DNA of 64,000 bases from Leishmania mexicana MHOM/GT/2001/U1103 (lineage: Eukaryota; Euglenozoa; Kinetoplastea; Trypanosomatida; Trypanosomatidae): the NCBI RefSeq assembly GCF_000234665.1, contig NC_018316.1, forward strand, positions 372,001-436,000. Direction: 5' to 3'. A program made the position numbers and the translations under genes. Of the stretch, positions 8,281 to 19,500 are shown piece after piece; positions within the stretch are counted from its first letter, which is position 1, and each line of letters begins with the position of its first letter. Below the pieces are notes generated by a model, which worked only from the letters and a program-made list of their open reading frames with translations, searched no databases and had not been told where the DNA came from.

Positions 8281-9600
8281 ATGCTGCGCTGCGCCCCTAG
8301 CAAGCTGTTCCGCGCCACGCCGCTGCTGCGTGTGTGGGCCGCGGAGGAGGACGATGCGAGCGCACCGCCGACGACCTTCCGGAACGTCAGGCCTGGCCGG
8401 CTGCTGCGGCTGTGGCGCCAGATCCGGCACCGCGCATGGATCCTGTACACGTGGGATGAGGAGTGGGTGTCGCCGATACAGGAGGGCTACCTGCACCAGC
8501 AGCGTCTCGAGCAGGTGTGCTTCGCGCCGCTCTCCGCGTACGGCATGGTGCCTGGCAGCTACTGCGATCCGCTGCTGTACAACACCAAGAACACGTCGCC
8601 GTTCCGGTGGCACGTAGCGAACGTGCAGAGCGACGTTGTCGGACACTGGTACATGGACGCCGACGAGCTCTTCCGCATTAAGGACTGGCAGCCGAGGAAC
8701 CCGGACGACCCGCTGGAGATGTTCCCGCGACCGCCACAGATGCTGCTGCGGTGGGACGAGTCGGTGGACGAGCACGGGAACCGCGCGTTCCGGTACAGGT
8801 ACAGCTACGATATGATGGGTCCCACGGGCAAGTGGGAGGCGTACCCGCGGTACCCCTTCTCTCACCTTTACCATGGCGGGCCCGACCAGCACGGACGTGC
8901 GGAGGGGTACGGGTTCCAGCAAGGCCACCTCCTGCGCTGCAGCGAAGAGGAGGAGGAGGTGCTGCGCCGCATCATGGAGGGGGAGGACAGGGAGTGGGAG
9001 ATGGTGAAGCGGACGGAGGCGGTGCAGGAGCCGTGGTCGTACCCGGGCAAGATCCGCCCGAGGGATTTTGAGGGGGCAGTGGAGCGTGCCAAGGCGCGGT
9101 TCCGCGAGCGGGTCCGACACGGCAAGGAGACGGACCCGAGTGAGGACCCCGAGTACGACCTTGTTCAGGCCGGCGAGTACGTGGAGCCGCGCGATGGGCG
9201 GCGGGCGGAATGGCGGCATCTGTGGACGTCGGGCCGCAAGCCCGGCGAGCCGCTTCCCTTCCAAGTAACGTTCAACGACGGCCTCTGCTTTGAGGAGAAC
9301 GAGGGCGGCCCGCCAGCGCACCCGGCGGCGCACTACGAGGCGACGCCGAAGGGGGCGCCGTACGGGAAGTACGAGGACTCCGACTCCGCTGCAGCCCGCG
9401 CAGCTGAGGCGGCGCACAAGGCTGCGTGCGAGCAGTCCGTGAGCGAGGCGATGGAGCGGCATCGCAAGCTGTTTGGCGACACGAGCGGCGAGCCGAGCGG
9501 GCCGAAGGCGCCTCTGCCGACGGGGTGCCGGCCGATGAGGGGCGCACCGGGCCCACCGCTGCCATCTGGCCGCAGCTCGAGTCCGGCGCCAGAGCAGTGA
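8281..9600 (+). CDS. Probable mitochondrial cytochrome c oxidase subunit IV (trypanosomatid type)
   Basis: The protein has 439 residues. The ATG at 8281 is chosen because it gives a good mitochondrial presequence (MLRCAPSKLFRATPLLRVWA: basic and hydrophobic, no acid). Upstream in the same frame is only CA repeat. The body is soluble, rich in aromatic and charged residues, and has no membrane segment: RLWRQIRHRAW near 42, many W/Y/P residues in 60-240, an acidic run EEEEE near 220. The last ~60 residues are low-complexity Gly/Pro. This fits the kinetoplastid-specific COIV subunit, which belongs to the respiratory chain in the inner mitochondrial membrane. A single-copy gene of that name is remembered beside the PSA cluster on Leishmania chromosome 12. 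Name and synteny come from memory; what is seen is a real mitochondrial-type gene. Confidence 0.55.
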   Translation: MLRCAPSKLFRATPLLRVWAAEEDDASAPPTTFRNVRPGRLLRLWRQIRHRAWILYTWDEEWVSPIQEGYLHQQRLEQVCFAPLSAYGMVPGSYCDPLLYNTKNTSPFRWHVANVQSDVVGHWYMDADELFRIKDWQPRNPDDPLEMFPRPPQMLLRWDESVDEHGNRAFRYRYSYDMMGPTGKWEAYPRYPFSHLYHGGPDQHGRAEGYGFQQGHLLRCSEEEEEVLRRIMEGEDREWEMVKRTEAVQEPWSYPGKIRPRDFEGAVERAKARFRERVRHGKETDPSEDPEYDLVQAGEYVEPRDGRRAEWRHLWTSGRKPGEPLPFQVTFNDGLCFEENEGGPPAHPAAHYEATPKGAPYGKYEDSDSAAARAAEAAHKAACEQSVSEAMERHRKLFGDTSGEPSGPKAPLPTGCRPMRGAPGPPLPSGRSSSPAPEQ

Positions 9601-10963
9601 GCAGTGGGTCGATGTGTGACGCCGGGGCGCCTGATGGGGAGAGCGAGGGGGGCGGTCGTGAAGCGCTTCTCGGTTACGGTGCGCGCGCGTTCATGGCGGC
9701 GCCAGGAGGTGTGGGGGTGGGCAGAAGATACGGGGCCGCACACGGCCTCTGGATACCGCAAATCGCACCCCCCGCACACACGCGATGCGGGGGCTGCGTA
9801 GCGGTGGGCGGGCGGCGGCTGCTGGGAGAGGTAGCCGCCTTCCCGAGGGTGCGAGCGGTGTGGACGGACAGCGGGCAGCGGCGAGGAGGGTGCGACTCTG
9901 CTTTGTCGGCGCTAGCGTGGCAGGGACGCTGCACGCGGGCTGGGTGGGCTTGAGCAGGGCGCGGATTCCGCACAGCGTGTGCAGTGCGCTGGAGGACTCG
10001 GTGGCCGGCGCTTGGAGCGATGCGGTGGGGAGGGGCTGAGGACGCCCTGTGCTGTGCTCGGCGAGCTGCGTGCGGGGTGGGGCGGCGTGGCGAACATGGG
10101 GCGCGGGACCGCTGGCGTCGCGCAGCTGAGTGGCACCGCGCGCGCGTGACGGAATGCCCTTGGCAGGGTGGGCTATGCCGTCCGCCTGGACAGCAGCTCC
10201 AGCGCGTGTGTGTCTGCGCCCCGGATGAGCGGTGGTGTTGTGTGTGTGGGCACTGCTGCCGTGATGGGGGCAGCGGACGGCGCGACCGCGAGCGTCTGCG
10301 CAGCGCGTGGCAGCGGGACTACCAGGCCCGCGTCGCGATCGTGTCTCTCCATGATGGGCACCTGTGGCGACGCGCAAGGCCACCTGCACGCCGCCATACG
10401 CGACGTGGGTGGTGCAAGCGTGCGCGCACAGGCGTGCATGCGCCGACACGGTCACGCGGGTGTGGTGTGGCCAGCTGCCCTGGTCTCCCTTTGTTGGACG
10501 CAGGGCTGCTGGTGGGCGGTGTGGGAGGACGGGCTGGTGGGCGCGCATGCTTGTGTGAGTGCGTGCTGCCCCTGTGTGGATGCGAGACCGGGGCGCAGCG
10601 GGTGTGGCGGTGCCACGCCTGTCTGTGGCGTGAGCGGCGTGCGGGGCTGGCACGTGGGCGGGTGCTGGGTGGCGCGCACAGCTGCTCTCCCGCTGCTCTC
10701 CGCCGAGCACCCCGTCGCCGACCGGCGGCTGCCGCTGCCTCGCACAGCCTTCCTTTCCGTGTGTGCGTGACGCGCATGATAATGGCATGCGGTGGCTGCT
10801 GGGGCTGCGCATGGGCGTGCGCTTCTCCCCCACGCGGGTTTGGCTTCTGTGCCGTGTCACCGCTCCTGGGCATGGCCGCCACGCGTGTGCGCCCGCGCGG
10901 CAGTGGGAGGGCGCCGCAGCGCCCGATGCGACGGAGAGGACGGGCGGAGGAGGGCGCTGCTGC
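9601..10963. other. Intergenic stretch downstream of the mitochondrial-type gene
   Basis: About 1.36 kb of GC-rich single-copy sequence. It presumably holds the 3'UTR of the upstream gene. I see no gene, RNA gene or repeat in it. Confidence 0.6.
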
Positions 10964-11345
10964 CCGCTGGCTTGGGCGGAGCTCCGCGCTGCGTACCGCC
11001 CGCCTTTAGTTGCCCCTCCCTGCCCCTGCCCTCCTCCTCCTCATGTGCACTGCTCCCTCCCTCTCCACCCCTCCCCACCCCTCGCTGTCCCCTTGGCCAA
11101 CCTCCACGGCCACGCAGACGTACGTGCGCATACACACCACCCCTCACCTCGCTGCCGCTGCTGTGACAGCTCTAAGGACGCCATCGAGTCGTTGCGCCAC
11201 CGCTGCTCGCCTCTCCCCCGCACGAGGCTACGTACGACGTGCCGGCCACCCCGCTCTGTCCGATAAGCGCTGCAGGCACTCACGCCCGAGTCGTCGCGCC
11301 CGCGGATCCGCTGTGGCGCCGCTCCCCTCTTGACCCCTGTTGCGA
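10964..11345 (+). repeat. Left end of the tandem PSA array (shared 5' flank)
   Basis: Nearly base-for-base the same as 2635-3016 and 13766-14147. Homology starts abruptly at CCGCTGGCTTGGGCGG. To the left the sequence is unrelated. It contains the polypyrimidine tract and the region that becomes the PSA 5'UTR. Confidence 0.92.
11010..11117 (+). promoter_or_regulatory. Candidate trans-splice acceptor region of the third PSA gene
   Basis: The same polypyrimidine tract plus AG as at 2681-2788, shifted by 8329 bases, at an identical distance from the ATG. Confidence 0.5.
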
Positions 11346-12449
11346 ATGGCGCAGTGCGTGCGTCGGCTGGTGCTGGCGGCGCCCCTCGCCGCTGTGGTGG
11401 CGCTGCTGCTGTGCACGAGCAGTGCACCGGTGGCGCGTGCTGCGGGGACGAGCGACTTCACTGAGGCGCAGCAGAAGAACACGCTGACGGTGCTGCGGGC
11501 GTTTGCGCGTGCGATCCCTGAGCTGGGGAAGAAGTGGACGGGCAGCGACTTCTGCTCGTGGGACTTCGTCACATGCTACTCCACCGGCGTCAGTGTGTGG
11601 ATGGACAAAGTGGATTATACCGGCACGCTGCCGGAGATGCCTTCGGGCGTCGACTACAAGGACGTCATGATCATGGCACTGAACTTCAGCGCAATGGGCC
11701 AGGGGCTGAGCGGGACGCTGCCCGCCTCATGGAGCTCGCTGACGTCCTTGATGTCACTGTGGATCGAAAAGTCTGAGAAGGTCACCGGCACGCTGCCTGC
11801 ACAGTGGAGCTCGATGAAGCAGCTGACCCTTCTGCATCTGGAGGGCACTAAGGTCTTCGGCACGCTGCCTGCCCAGTGGAGCTCGATGACGTCGCTGGGC
11901 AATCTTAACCTGCGCTTCACTGCGGTCTCCGGCACGCTGCCTGCCCAGTGGAGTGGGATGACGAGTGCGGAGGCCCTGCAGCTGGAGTACTGCGGTCTGT
12001 CCGGTTGTCTGCCCCCCGAGTGGTCTGCGATGCCGAAGCTGCGTATCGTCTCACTGAGCGGCAACCACTTTAGCGGGTGTGTGCCCGACTCGTGGGTCAA
12101 GAAGCCTGGCCTCGTTGTGACCATAGAGGACGAGCACAAGGGCAGCAACTGTGTATCTGATAATCTCTGCGACACAACCACTGAGCCGCCCACTGCGCCC
12201 ACCACCACCGGCACCCCAGCAGCCTCCTCTACTCCTTCTCCAGGGTCGGGGTGCGAGGTGGATGGGTGTGAGGTGTGCGAGGGGGACTCCGCTGCGCGGT
12301 GCGCCAGGTGCCGTGAGGGCTACTCCCTGACGGACGAGAAGACGTGCCTGGCGCACCACGATGGCGGCGTGGCGGCGGCGTCGAGCGGAGCGGTGGCTGC
12401 CGCTGCTGTGTGGGCGGCTGTGCTGTTGAGCGTGGGGCTGGCGGCGTGA
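11346..12449 (+). CDS. Promastigote surface antigen (PSA/GP46), complete, short form
   Basis: The protein has 367 residues. The ATG at 11346 matches the other PSA starts. Order of parts: signal peptide (1 to about 32); N-terminal cap with two Cys (FCSWDFVTC); about six LRRs of the GTLPAQWSSM type; GCLPPEW and GCVPDSW caps; a short TTTEPPTAPTTT stalk; a Cys-rich module (GCEVDGCEVC...CARC...C); and a 25-residue hydrophobic tail ending VGLAA that looks like a GPI-anchor signal. The product is expected on the promastigote surface. It is almost identical to the next gene. It has one LRR fewer and a different region after the caps (KKPGLVVTIEDEHKG instead of RAKDRLVVTIEEWHMG). Confidence 0.96.
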   Translation: MAQCVRRLVLAAPLAAVVALLLCTSSAPVARAAGTSDFTEAQQKNTLTVLRAFARAIPELGKKWTGSDFCSWDFVTCYSTGVSVWMDKVDYTGTLPEMPSGVDYKDVMIMALNFSAMGQGLSGTLPASWSSLTSLMSLWIEKSEKVTGTLPAQWSSMKQLTLLHLEGTKVFGTLPAQWSSMTSLGNLNLRFTAVSGTLPAQWSGMTSAEALQLEYCGLSGCLPPEWSAMPKLRIVSLSGNHFSGCVPDSWVKKPGLVVTIEDEHKGSNCVSDNLCDTTTEPPTAPTTTGTPAASSTPSPGSGCEVDGCEVCEGDSAARCARCREGYSLTDEKTCLAHHDGGVAAASSGAVAAAAVWAAVLLSVGLAA

Positions 12450-14147
12450 GGGTGCGGCGGGCCCCTCTTCTCTGTGGTGCCCCTGGTGCCTGCCCTCGCC
12501 CCCCCGGCACGGCGTCGTCGCTGCCCTCTCACCCCCACCAGCCGAAGGGGAGACCGACAGCCACACGCGCACGCGCACACGCCGTCGTGCATCGCGTGTG
12601 CTTTCCGCCGTTCTGGCGCCTGCACGGATGTACGGGCATGCGGAGGCGTGCATGCGTGTGCGCGTGCCAGCTCGTGTGTGTCTCTCCGTGTGGCCAGCAG
12701 TCGGCACCCGCGCCGATCGAATGTGCGCGCGGCGGCGGTGTGTCGCCTTGGACGGCGGATGCGGGCGCCCGCCCCTCGCCGTGTGCCCTGCGGTCTGCTG
12801 TGCTGCCGCGCGAGCGACGTACGGATGCGCTGTCCGGCCCTCTTCGACGGGGCTCGCTTGCGGTGCTGTGTTCTCGTGGTCTGTGCCGTTGTGCCCCCCC
12901 CCCTTTCATGGCGCGCTGGGCCGATCGCCCTCTTGCCTTCCTCCTCCCCCTCCCGCCGGTCCTGTCTGTTGTACATCCGTGGACCTTATCTGAGCGTCGC
13001 CTCTCCGCCTCTTCCGTAAATCTTCGTTGGCGTGTGCCGCCCCCCCGGACGTCAGCGCCGCTGTGCTCGCATGCTCACGGTGCGTCCCCGTGCGTGGGCG
13101 TGCCACGCCGCGCTTCTTTCATGTATGTCCTTGCTTGCCCGCTCCTGCCCCCTCCCTCTGTCTCACAGATCCGTAGATGCGTGCATCACCGTGGGGCGGC
13201 GACATCGGTGCCCCACGTCCCCTGTGCTCGCTCACTCGCGTCTTGCACGTTCGTGGGCGGTGCAGGCATGCATCGATGGATGTGTGTGGGCATGCATACA
13301 CCCAGGGGAGGGGCCGGGTGCGCGTGCCCCACGATACATATATATATATATACGTGCGTGCGTATATTAGTGTGTGCGAGCACGCGTGTTGCGCCACGCT
13401 CTGTTGCCCGCCTCCGCTGTGCGTGTCACTCGCTGTGGGCGCGCTGGCGGGTGGCGCCGGGTGGTGGCCGTGCGGCGGGCGGGGGCACCTCTGTGTTTCT
13501 CTATTTCTCTGTTCCCTGTTGACCTCAGGAAATGAAAGCTGCTCGGCCCCGTGCCCCCGCCCCGTGCCGTGGGAGGGGGATGTGCTGCGGTAGCGACGAT
13601 GATGCTTGGCATTGTGCCGGGCGTCGTGCGGCTGGCGCGCCCTCGCCAGTGCAGCACCCGCCACGGCGACGTGGGCTGTGGCGCCGAGCGGCCAACCCCC
13701 CGGGCGTCTTGTCGGCCGCGGCCGCCGGTGGCGTGCGCTCTCGTTCGCTGGCGGCCCTCTCTGGGCCGCTGGCTTGGGCGGAGCTCCGCGCTGCGTACCG
13801 CCCGCCTTTAGTTGCCCCTCCCTGCCCCTGCCCTCCTCCTCCTCATGTGCACTGCTCCCTCCCTCTCCACCCCTCCCCACCCCTCGCTGTCCCCTTGGCC
13901 AACCTCCACGGCCACGCAGACGTACGTGCGCATACACACCACCCCTCACCTCGCTGCCGCTGCTGTGACAGCTCTAAGGACGCCATCGAGTCGTTGCGCC
14001 ACCGCTGCTCGCCTCTCCCCCGCACGAGGCTACGTACGACGTGCCGGCCACCCCGCTCTGTCCGATAAGCGCTGCAGGCACTCGCGCCCGAGTCGTCACG
14101 CCCGCGGATCCGCTGTGGCGCCGCTCCCCTCTTGACCCCTGTTGCGA
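12450..14147 (+). repeat. PSA 3'UTR/spacer, copy 2, inside the tandem array
   Basis: Its first ~1.18 kb are almost identical to 15411-16595, and its last 382 bases to 10964-11345. With the preceding PSA gene it makes a 2802-bp repeat unit. It contains a short AT run (seven AT steps at about 13337-13352, eight in the next copy). The segment 13635-13765 is absent from both outer ends of this two-gene array. Confidence 0.92.
13812..13919 (+). promoter_or_regulatory. Candidate trans-splice acceptor region of the fourth PSA gene
   Basis: The same tract and AG as before the other PSA genes, shifted by 2802 bases from the copy at 11010. Confidence 0.5.
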
Positions 14148-15410
14148 ATGGCGCAGTGCGTGCGTCGGCTGGTGCTGGCGGCGCCCCTCGCCGCTGTGGT
14201 GGCGCTGCTGCTGTGCACGAGCAGTGCACCGGTGGCGCGTGCTGCGGGGACGAGCGACTTCACTGGTGCGCAGCAGAAGAACACGCTGACGGTGCTGCGG
14301 GCGTTTGCGCGTGCGATCCCTGAGCTGGGGAAGAAGTGGACGGGCAGCGACTTCTGCTCGTGGAACTTCGTCACATGCTACTCCTCCGGCGTCAGCGTGT
14401 GGATGGACAAAGTGGATTATACCGGCACGCTGCCGGAGATGCCTTCGGGCGTCGACTACAAGGACGTCATGATCATGGCACTGAACTTCAGCGCAATGGG
14501 CCAGGGGCTGAGCGGGACGCTGCCCGCCTCATGGAGCTCGCTGACGTCCTTGATGTCACTGTGGATCGAAAAGTCTGAGAAGGTCACCGGCACGCTGCCT
14601 GCACAGTGGAGCTCGATGACGTCGCTGGGCAATCTTAACCTGCGCTTCACTAAGGTGTCCGGCACGCTGCCTGCCCAGTGGAGCTCGATGAAGCAGCTGA
14701 CCCTTCTGCATCTGGAGGGCACTAAGGTCTTCGGCACGCTGCCTGCCCAGTGGAGCTCGATGACGTCGCTGGGCAATCTTAACCTGCGCTTCACTGCGGT
14801 CTCCGGCACGCTGCCTGCCCAGTGGAGTGGGATGACGAGTGCGGAGGCCCTGCAGCTGGAGTACTGCGGTCTGTCCGGTTGTCTGCCCCCCGAGTGGTCT
14901 GCGATGCCGAGGCTGGCTTTCCTCTCACTGAGCGGCAACCACTTTAGCGGGTGTGTGCCCGACTCGTGGAGGGCGAAGGACCGCCTCGTTGTGACCATCG
15001 AGGAATGGCACATGGGCGAGGACTGCAAGCTTGCTAACGCCTGCCGCCCGACTCCTGCTCCGGTAACGACCACGACTAAACCGCCCACCACCACCACGAC
15101 CAAGTCGCCGACAGCTCCCACCACCACGACAACCACCACGAGCAAGCCGCCCACTGCGCCCACCACCACCGGCACCCCAGCAGCCTCCTCTACTCCTTCT
15201 CCAGGGTCGGGGTGCGAGGTGGATGGGTGTGAGGTGTGCGAGGGGGACTCCGCTGCGCGGTGCGCCAGGTGCCGTGAGGGCTACTCCCTGACGGACGAGA
15301 AGACGTGCCTGGCGCACCACGATGGCGGCGTGGCGGCGGCGTCGGGCGGAGCGGTGGCTGCCGCTGCTGTGTGGGCGGCTGTGCTGTTGAGCGTGGGGCT
15401 GGCGGCGTGA
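14148..15410 (+). CDS. Promastigote surface antigen (PSA/GP46), complete, with Thr-rich stalk
   Basis: The protein has 420 residues. It has the same signal peptide, N-terminal cap, LRRs, Cys module and GPI-type tail as the gene at 11346. It has one additional 24-residue LRR (TSLGNLNLRFT, around 14617-14688) that nearly duplicates the LRR two repeats later. The stalk is longer (TTTTKPPTTTTTKSPTAPTTTTTTTSKPP), and the residues before it match the partial first gene in the window rather than the gene next door. This is a mosaic typical of recombination among PSA copies. It is an intact gene by every visible criterion. Confidence 0.96.
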   Translation: MAQCVRRLVLAAPLAAVVALLLCTSSAPVARAAGTSDFTGAQQKNTLTVLRAFARAIPELGKKWTGSDFCSWNFVTCYSSGVSVWMDKVDYTGTLPEMPSGVDYKDVMIMALNFSAMGQGLSGTLPASWSSLTSLMSLWIEKSEKVTGTLPAQWSSMTSLGNLNLRFTKVSGTLPAQWSSMKQLTLLHLEGTKVFGTLPAQWSSMTSLGNLNLRFTAVSGTLPAQWSGMTSAEALQLEYCGLSGCLPPEWSAMPRLAFLSLSGNHFSGCVPDSWRAKDRLVVTIEEWHMGEDCKLANACRPTPAPVTTTTKPPTTTTTKSPTAPTTTTTTTSKPPTAPTTTGTPAASSTPSPGSGCEVDGCEVCEGDSAARCARCREGYSLTDEKTCLAHHDGGVAAASGGAVAAAAVWAAVLLSVGLAA

Positions 15411-16595
15411 GGGTGCGGCGGGCCCCTCTTCTCTGTGGTGCCCCTGGTGCCTGCCCTCGCCCCCCCGGCACGGCGTCGTCGCTGCCCTCTCACCCCCACC
15501 AGCCGAAGGGGAGACCGACAGCCACACGCGCACGCGCACACGCCGTCGTGCATCGCGTGTGCTTTCCGCCGTTCTGGCGCCTGCACGGATGTACGGGCAT
15601 GCGGAGGCGTGCATGCGTGTGCGCGTGCCAGCTCGTGTGTGTCTCTCCGTGTGGCCAGCAGTCGGCACCCGCGCCGATCGAATGTGCGCGCGGCGGCGGT
15701 GTGTCGCCTTGGACGGCGGATGCGGGCGCCCGCCCCTCGCCGTGTGCCCTGCGGTCTGCTGTGCTGCCGCGCGAGCGACGTACGGATGCGCTGTCCGGCC
15801 CTCTTCGACGGGGCTCGCTTGCGGTGCTGTGTTCTCGTGGTCTGTGCCGTTGTGCCCCCCCCCTTTCATGGCGCGCTGGGCCGATCGCCCTCTTGCCTTC
15901 CTCCTCCCCCTCCCGCCGGTCCTGTCTGTTGTACATCCGTGGACCTTATCTGAGCATCGCCTCCGCGCCTCTTCCGTAAATCTTCGTTGGCGTGTGCCGC
16001 CCCCCGGACGTCAGCGCCGCTGTGCTCGCATGCTCACGGTGCGTCCCCGTGCGTGGGCGTGCCACGCCGCGCTTCTTTCATGTATGTCCTTGCTTGCCCG
16101 CTCCTGCCCCCTCCCTCTGTCTCACAGATCCGTAGATGCGTGCATCACCGTGGGGCGGCGACATCGGTGCCCCACGTCCCCTGTGCTCGCTCACTCGCGT
16201 CTTGCACGTTCGTGGGCGGTGCAGGCATGCATCGATGGATGTGTGTGGGCATGCATACACCCAGGGGAGGGGCCGGGTGCGCGTGCCCCACGATACATAT
16301 ATATATATATATACGTGCGTGCGTATATTAGTGTGTGCGAGCACGCGTGTTGCGCCACGCTCTGTTGCCCGCCTCCGCTGTGCGTGTCACTCGCTGTGGG
16401 CGCGCTGGCGGGTGGCGCCGGGTGGTGGCCGTGCAGCGGGCGGGGGCACCTCTGTGTTTCTCTATTTCTCTGTTCCCTGTTGACCTCAGGAAATGAAAGC
16501 TGCTCGGCCCCGTGCCCCCGCCCCGTGCCGTGGGAGGGGGATGTGCTGCGGTAGCGACGATGATGCTTGGCATTGTGCCGGGCGTCGTGCGGCTG
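15411..16595 (+). repeat. PSA 3'UTR/spacer, copy 3, right end of the array
   Basis: Nearly identical to 12450-13634. Homology stops abruptly after GTGCGGCTG at 16595, and the following sequence is single copy. It carries an AT run (about 16291-16308). Confidence 0.92.
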
Positions 16596-19500
16596 CCGTC
16601 ACGATGGTGGCGTGCAGCGCGGTCCGCTGGACACGCGTGCGTGCCGTCTCTCGCCACCGCTGCTCCTCTCGCTGCGTGCCCAGACGACTTCTCTCTCTGC
16701 TTGCCCTCTCCCGCATCGCTCGTGCTCCGCCGCGCCCTGCGCACTGCCTGCCCCACTGCGTGCAGGTGTGTGTCTCCCCCTGTCTCCAGCGCACCGCCCA
16801 TTCACCTGGAGGACGGTGCCGTCGCCAGCACTGCGACCGCTGCCACGTGCGCACATGCCGCCCACGAGCATGCGCGCACACCGGCGGCGACGGAGCGGGT
16901 CGACAGCACCCGTGGGCCGAGCCGCGCCGTGTTGCCTCAGGCTGTTGTTTCAGTGCCCCCACCCTGCCGTGCCGCGGCAAGGTCGCCGCGACGGCGGCTG
17001 CGCTTGTGCACCCTCGCCTCGCCGCGCTGCGCACGGCGCGGCGTTGTCAGAGGATGGTGCGCGCCAGCTCCGCCGCCGGGGCGGTCGATGCGGGCCTGCT
17101 CGGTATGACGCGCGTGACGGCACCGCACCGGACCCGATGCGACCGCGGTGGTGGTGGTCGTCCGGGAGGGTGCAGCGGCGGCGGCTGTGGTTCTTGCCCT
17201 GTGGCGCTTTTCGTTCGCTGCGGCGAAGTGTTGCGGCGGTGCGGAGGTCTGCGCCGGACGCGGCGCAGTAGCGCGTGCGCTCGCACCTTTTTTTGACAGC
17301 GTCACTCTTATGGAGACGGCGACGGTGAGCAGCCGGGTGAAGGCCGCGGACGTATTGTTTCGCAGCGACAGGATAGGTTTGTCTAGTGTGTCTGTGTCGG
17401 CTACCCACCATGCAGGACACGGAGCCGGGCGAGCTACGGCCGCAGTTGCACCATTTCATTACGACTGCCGCTCCGCCTGGAGTGCTGCGCTCACTACAAC
17501 ATCCACAGCGGCTACGCGGCTCGCATGCAGCGCCGCCGGTAGTGGTCCGTCCGCGACCCAAAAGACAAGCCGGCGAGCCAGTCCCCACATCTCGTGCCAC
17601 ATCCACCTTCTCGCTTGCTTGGAGCTTGGTGAGGTCTGCGTATCAGCGCAACGCGAGGGGAGTGCCTGCAGAGCCGTGCCACCACGCCCAGGAGGGGGCT
17701 TGACCCCCTTTCCCGTTCCACTCCGGGCAGACCTGCAGGATGTGGGCGCTCGGTCCTCGCTTCACGCCGTGCACCAAGCATGTGCGCCGCGCTGAGCTGT
17801 CCTTGATTTGGGGCACGGTGCGGCAAGGGCCTCTCGCCCATCTCCCCACTACCCCCTGCACGCCCTCCGTCACTCACACAGCCACGCACGCAGCTCCGTG
17901 GCCACGCACGGCGCACAGGCGATGCGGACGGAAGAGCACCGTGCGGCCCGTCCTCGCCCCGCACAGCACTCATGTCCCGGCTACGCCCGACACCACACCC
18001 CCATGCCGCCGATGCACAAGAGCGCCGTGTGCGGGTCCGTCGGCAGGCCCCTCGTGTCCGCCATCAGCCGGCTCCGTTCCCAGATGCTCTGCTGCAGTCG
18101 CCCCGGGCTTCCCGCGAGCTGCCGGCACCCCCACCCGCGGTACAGCGGCGCGTGTGGGTGCCGGCTGCCATGGGACGCGTGCAACAGCGCGCCCGCTCCA
18201 TTCCGCTGCCTCACCCTCCTTCTGTCCGCTTCCGCCGTCCCCCACTCCCTCCCCCATCCCGTGTTGGACCCGTGGCGGTGGCACCCCGATCTCCCACTCC
18301 CCTGCCAGCGGGTGCTCCCATCGTCCCGTTTCACCGTCCCATGCTCCTGCTCCCGGTCAAACATCAGCGCCACGGGGCCCATCCCCCCCTTGTGCCGGGA
18401 ACGAGCGCCGCCAACGGGCAGCACGCGCGAACACAGCGACCGAGCCCGGACGCAGCTCACGGCCACCGCCCTCAAGGTCAGGGTTCCGTCGCGGCTTCCT
18501 CCTTGCGTCGCGCACCCTCAATGCAACGCCGTCGATCGTTGAGAACACGCCGACGAGGGTCGGCATCGCGCACCAGCCTGGGCAATACGGGCCTGCTATG
18601 AGGATGCGGACAGGGCGGGTGTTCAGCGGGGCCCAGGTCACGCCGCCCTCGAGCAAATGGCGCCGGCAGCGCTGGGCGGCGCTGGCATCCCCCATGGCAC
18701 CGGTGAGCACCGCGTCCGCGCACTCAGACAGGGCGCCGTCCGCGGCAGACGGCGCCGCAGTTGCTTGCGCCGCGGCACGTGGTGCGCCCATCCGCCCCAC
18801 CGTGGATGCCACCTGCAGTAGGTGCTGCGACGCCCACCACCCCGCTGCTCGAGCACGGAGGAGGCAACGGACACAGCGCACGCGGGCCCTCTTCCGTCGG
18901 TGTCGGCGCACGCGACGGCGCGCCTCAAAGGCGGCGACACACATGCCCTCCCTGTCCAGCCGCAGCTTGCCACAGGTCCGCACCCGCTCCTTCTTCCGAC
19001 AGATGCCCGGAGCAGGGCCCTCCAGGCCATGGACGCACTCCCCCCACACCCGCACACCCTCCCGCAGCACCACGATCATTGACCCACGCGCAATCCGCAC
19101 ACCGGGGCCCAGCGGAAGAGGGGCCCCCCTCCGCACCGTCAAGACCACAGCCGTGTAGACAATGTTCGTGTCTGGCAGGCTTCCTATTGCGTGTATGAGG
19201 AGGGACCGGGTTGGGTGTGGGGAGCAGTGAGGTCTGGTAGCGAGTAGGCTCGTGTGTGCAGCGACATGTTGCACCGGCGGCCGCGATGCGCACTTACTCG
19301 CTCACGCGGGTAGTGGCGAGGGGGCGGGCAAGTGCGCGAGTTGGCCCATCCGCATTCACGGTTCATGGCACACACGGCAACACGATAGAGCGGTGGTTTT
19401 CTCTGTGTGTGTGTTTTACGGACACTGGCGGGTTCTTGTGCGAGCCGGGTGAATGCCCCGCTTGCACGAGGGTTGTCACGCACGCGCTCGAAACTGAGGA

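Noticed and set aside
17740..19274. Overlapping long frames on + (17740-19158) and - (18357-19274), considered as a degraded retroelement or a minus-strand gene
   Set aside because: No reverse-transcriptase or other motif could be recognised, both strands are open at once, and such lengths occur by chance at this GC content.
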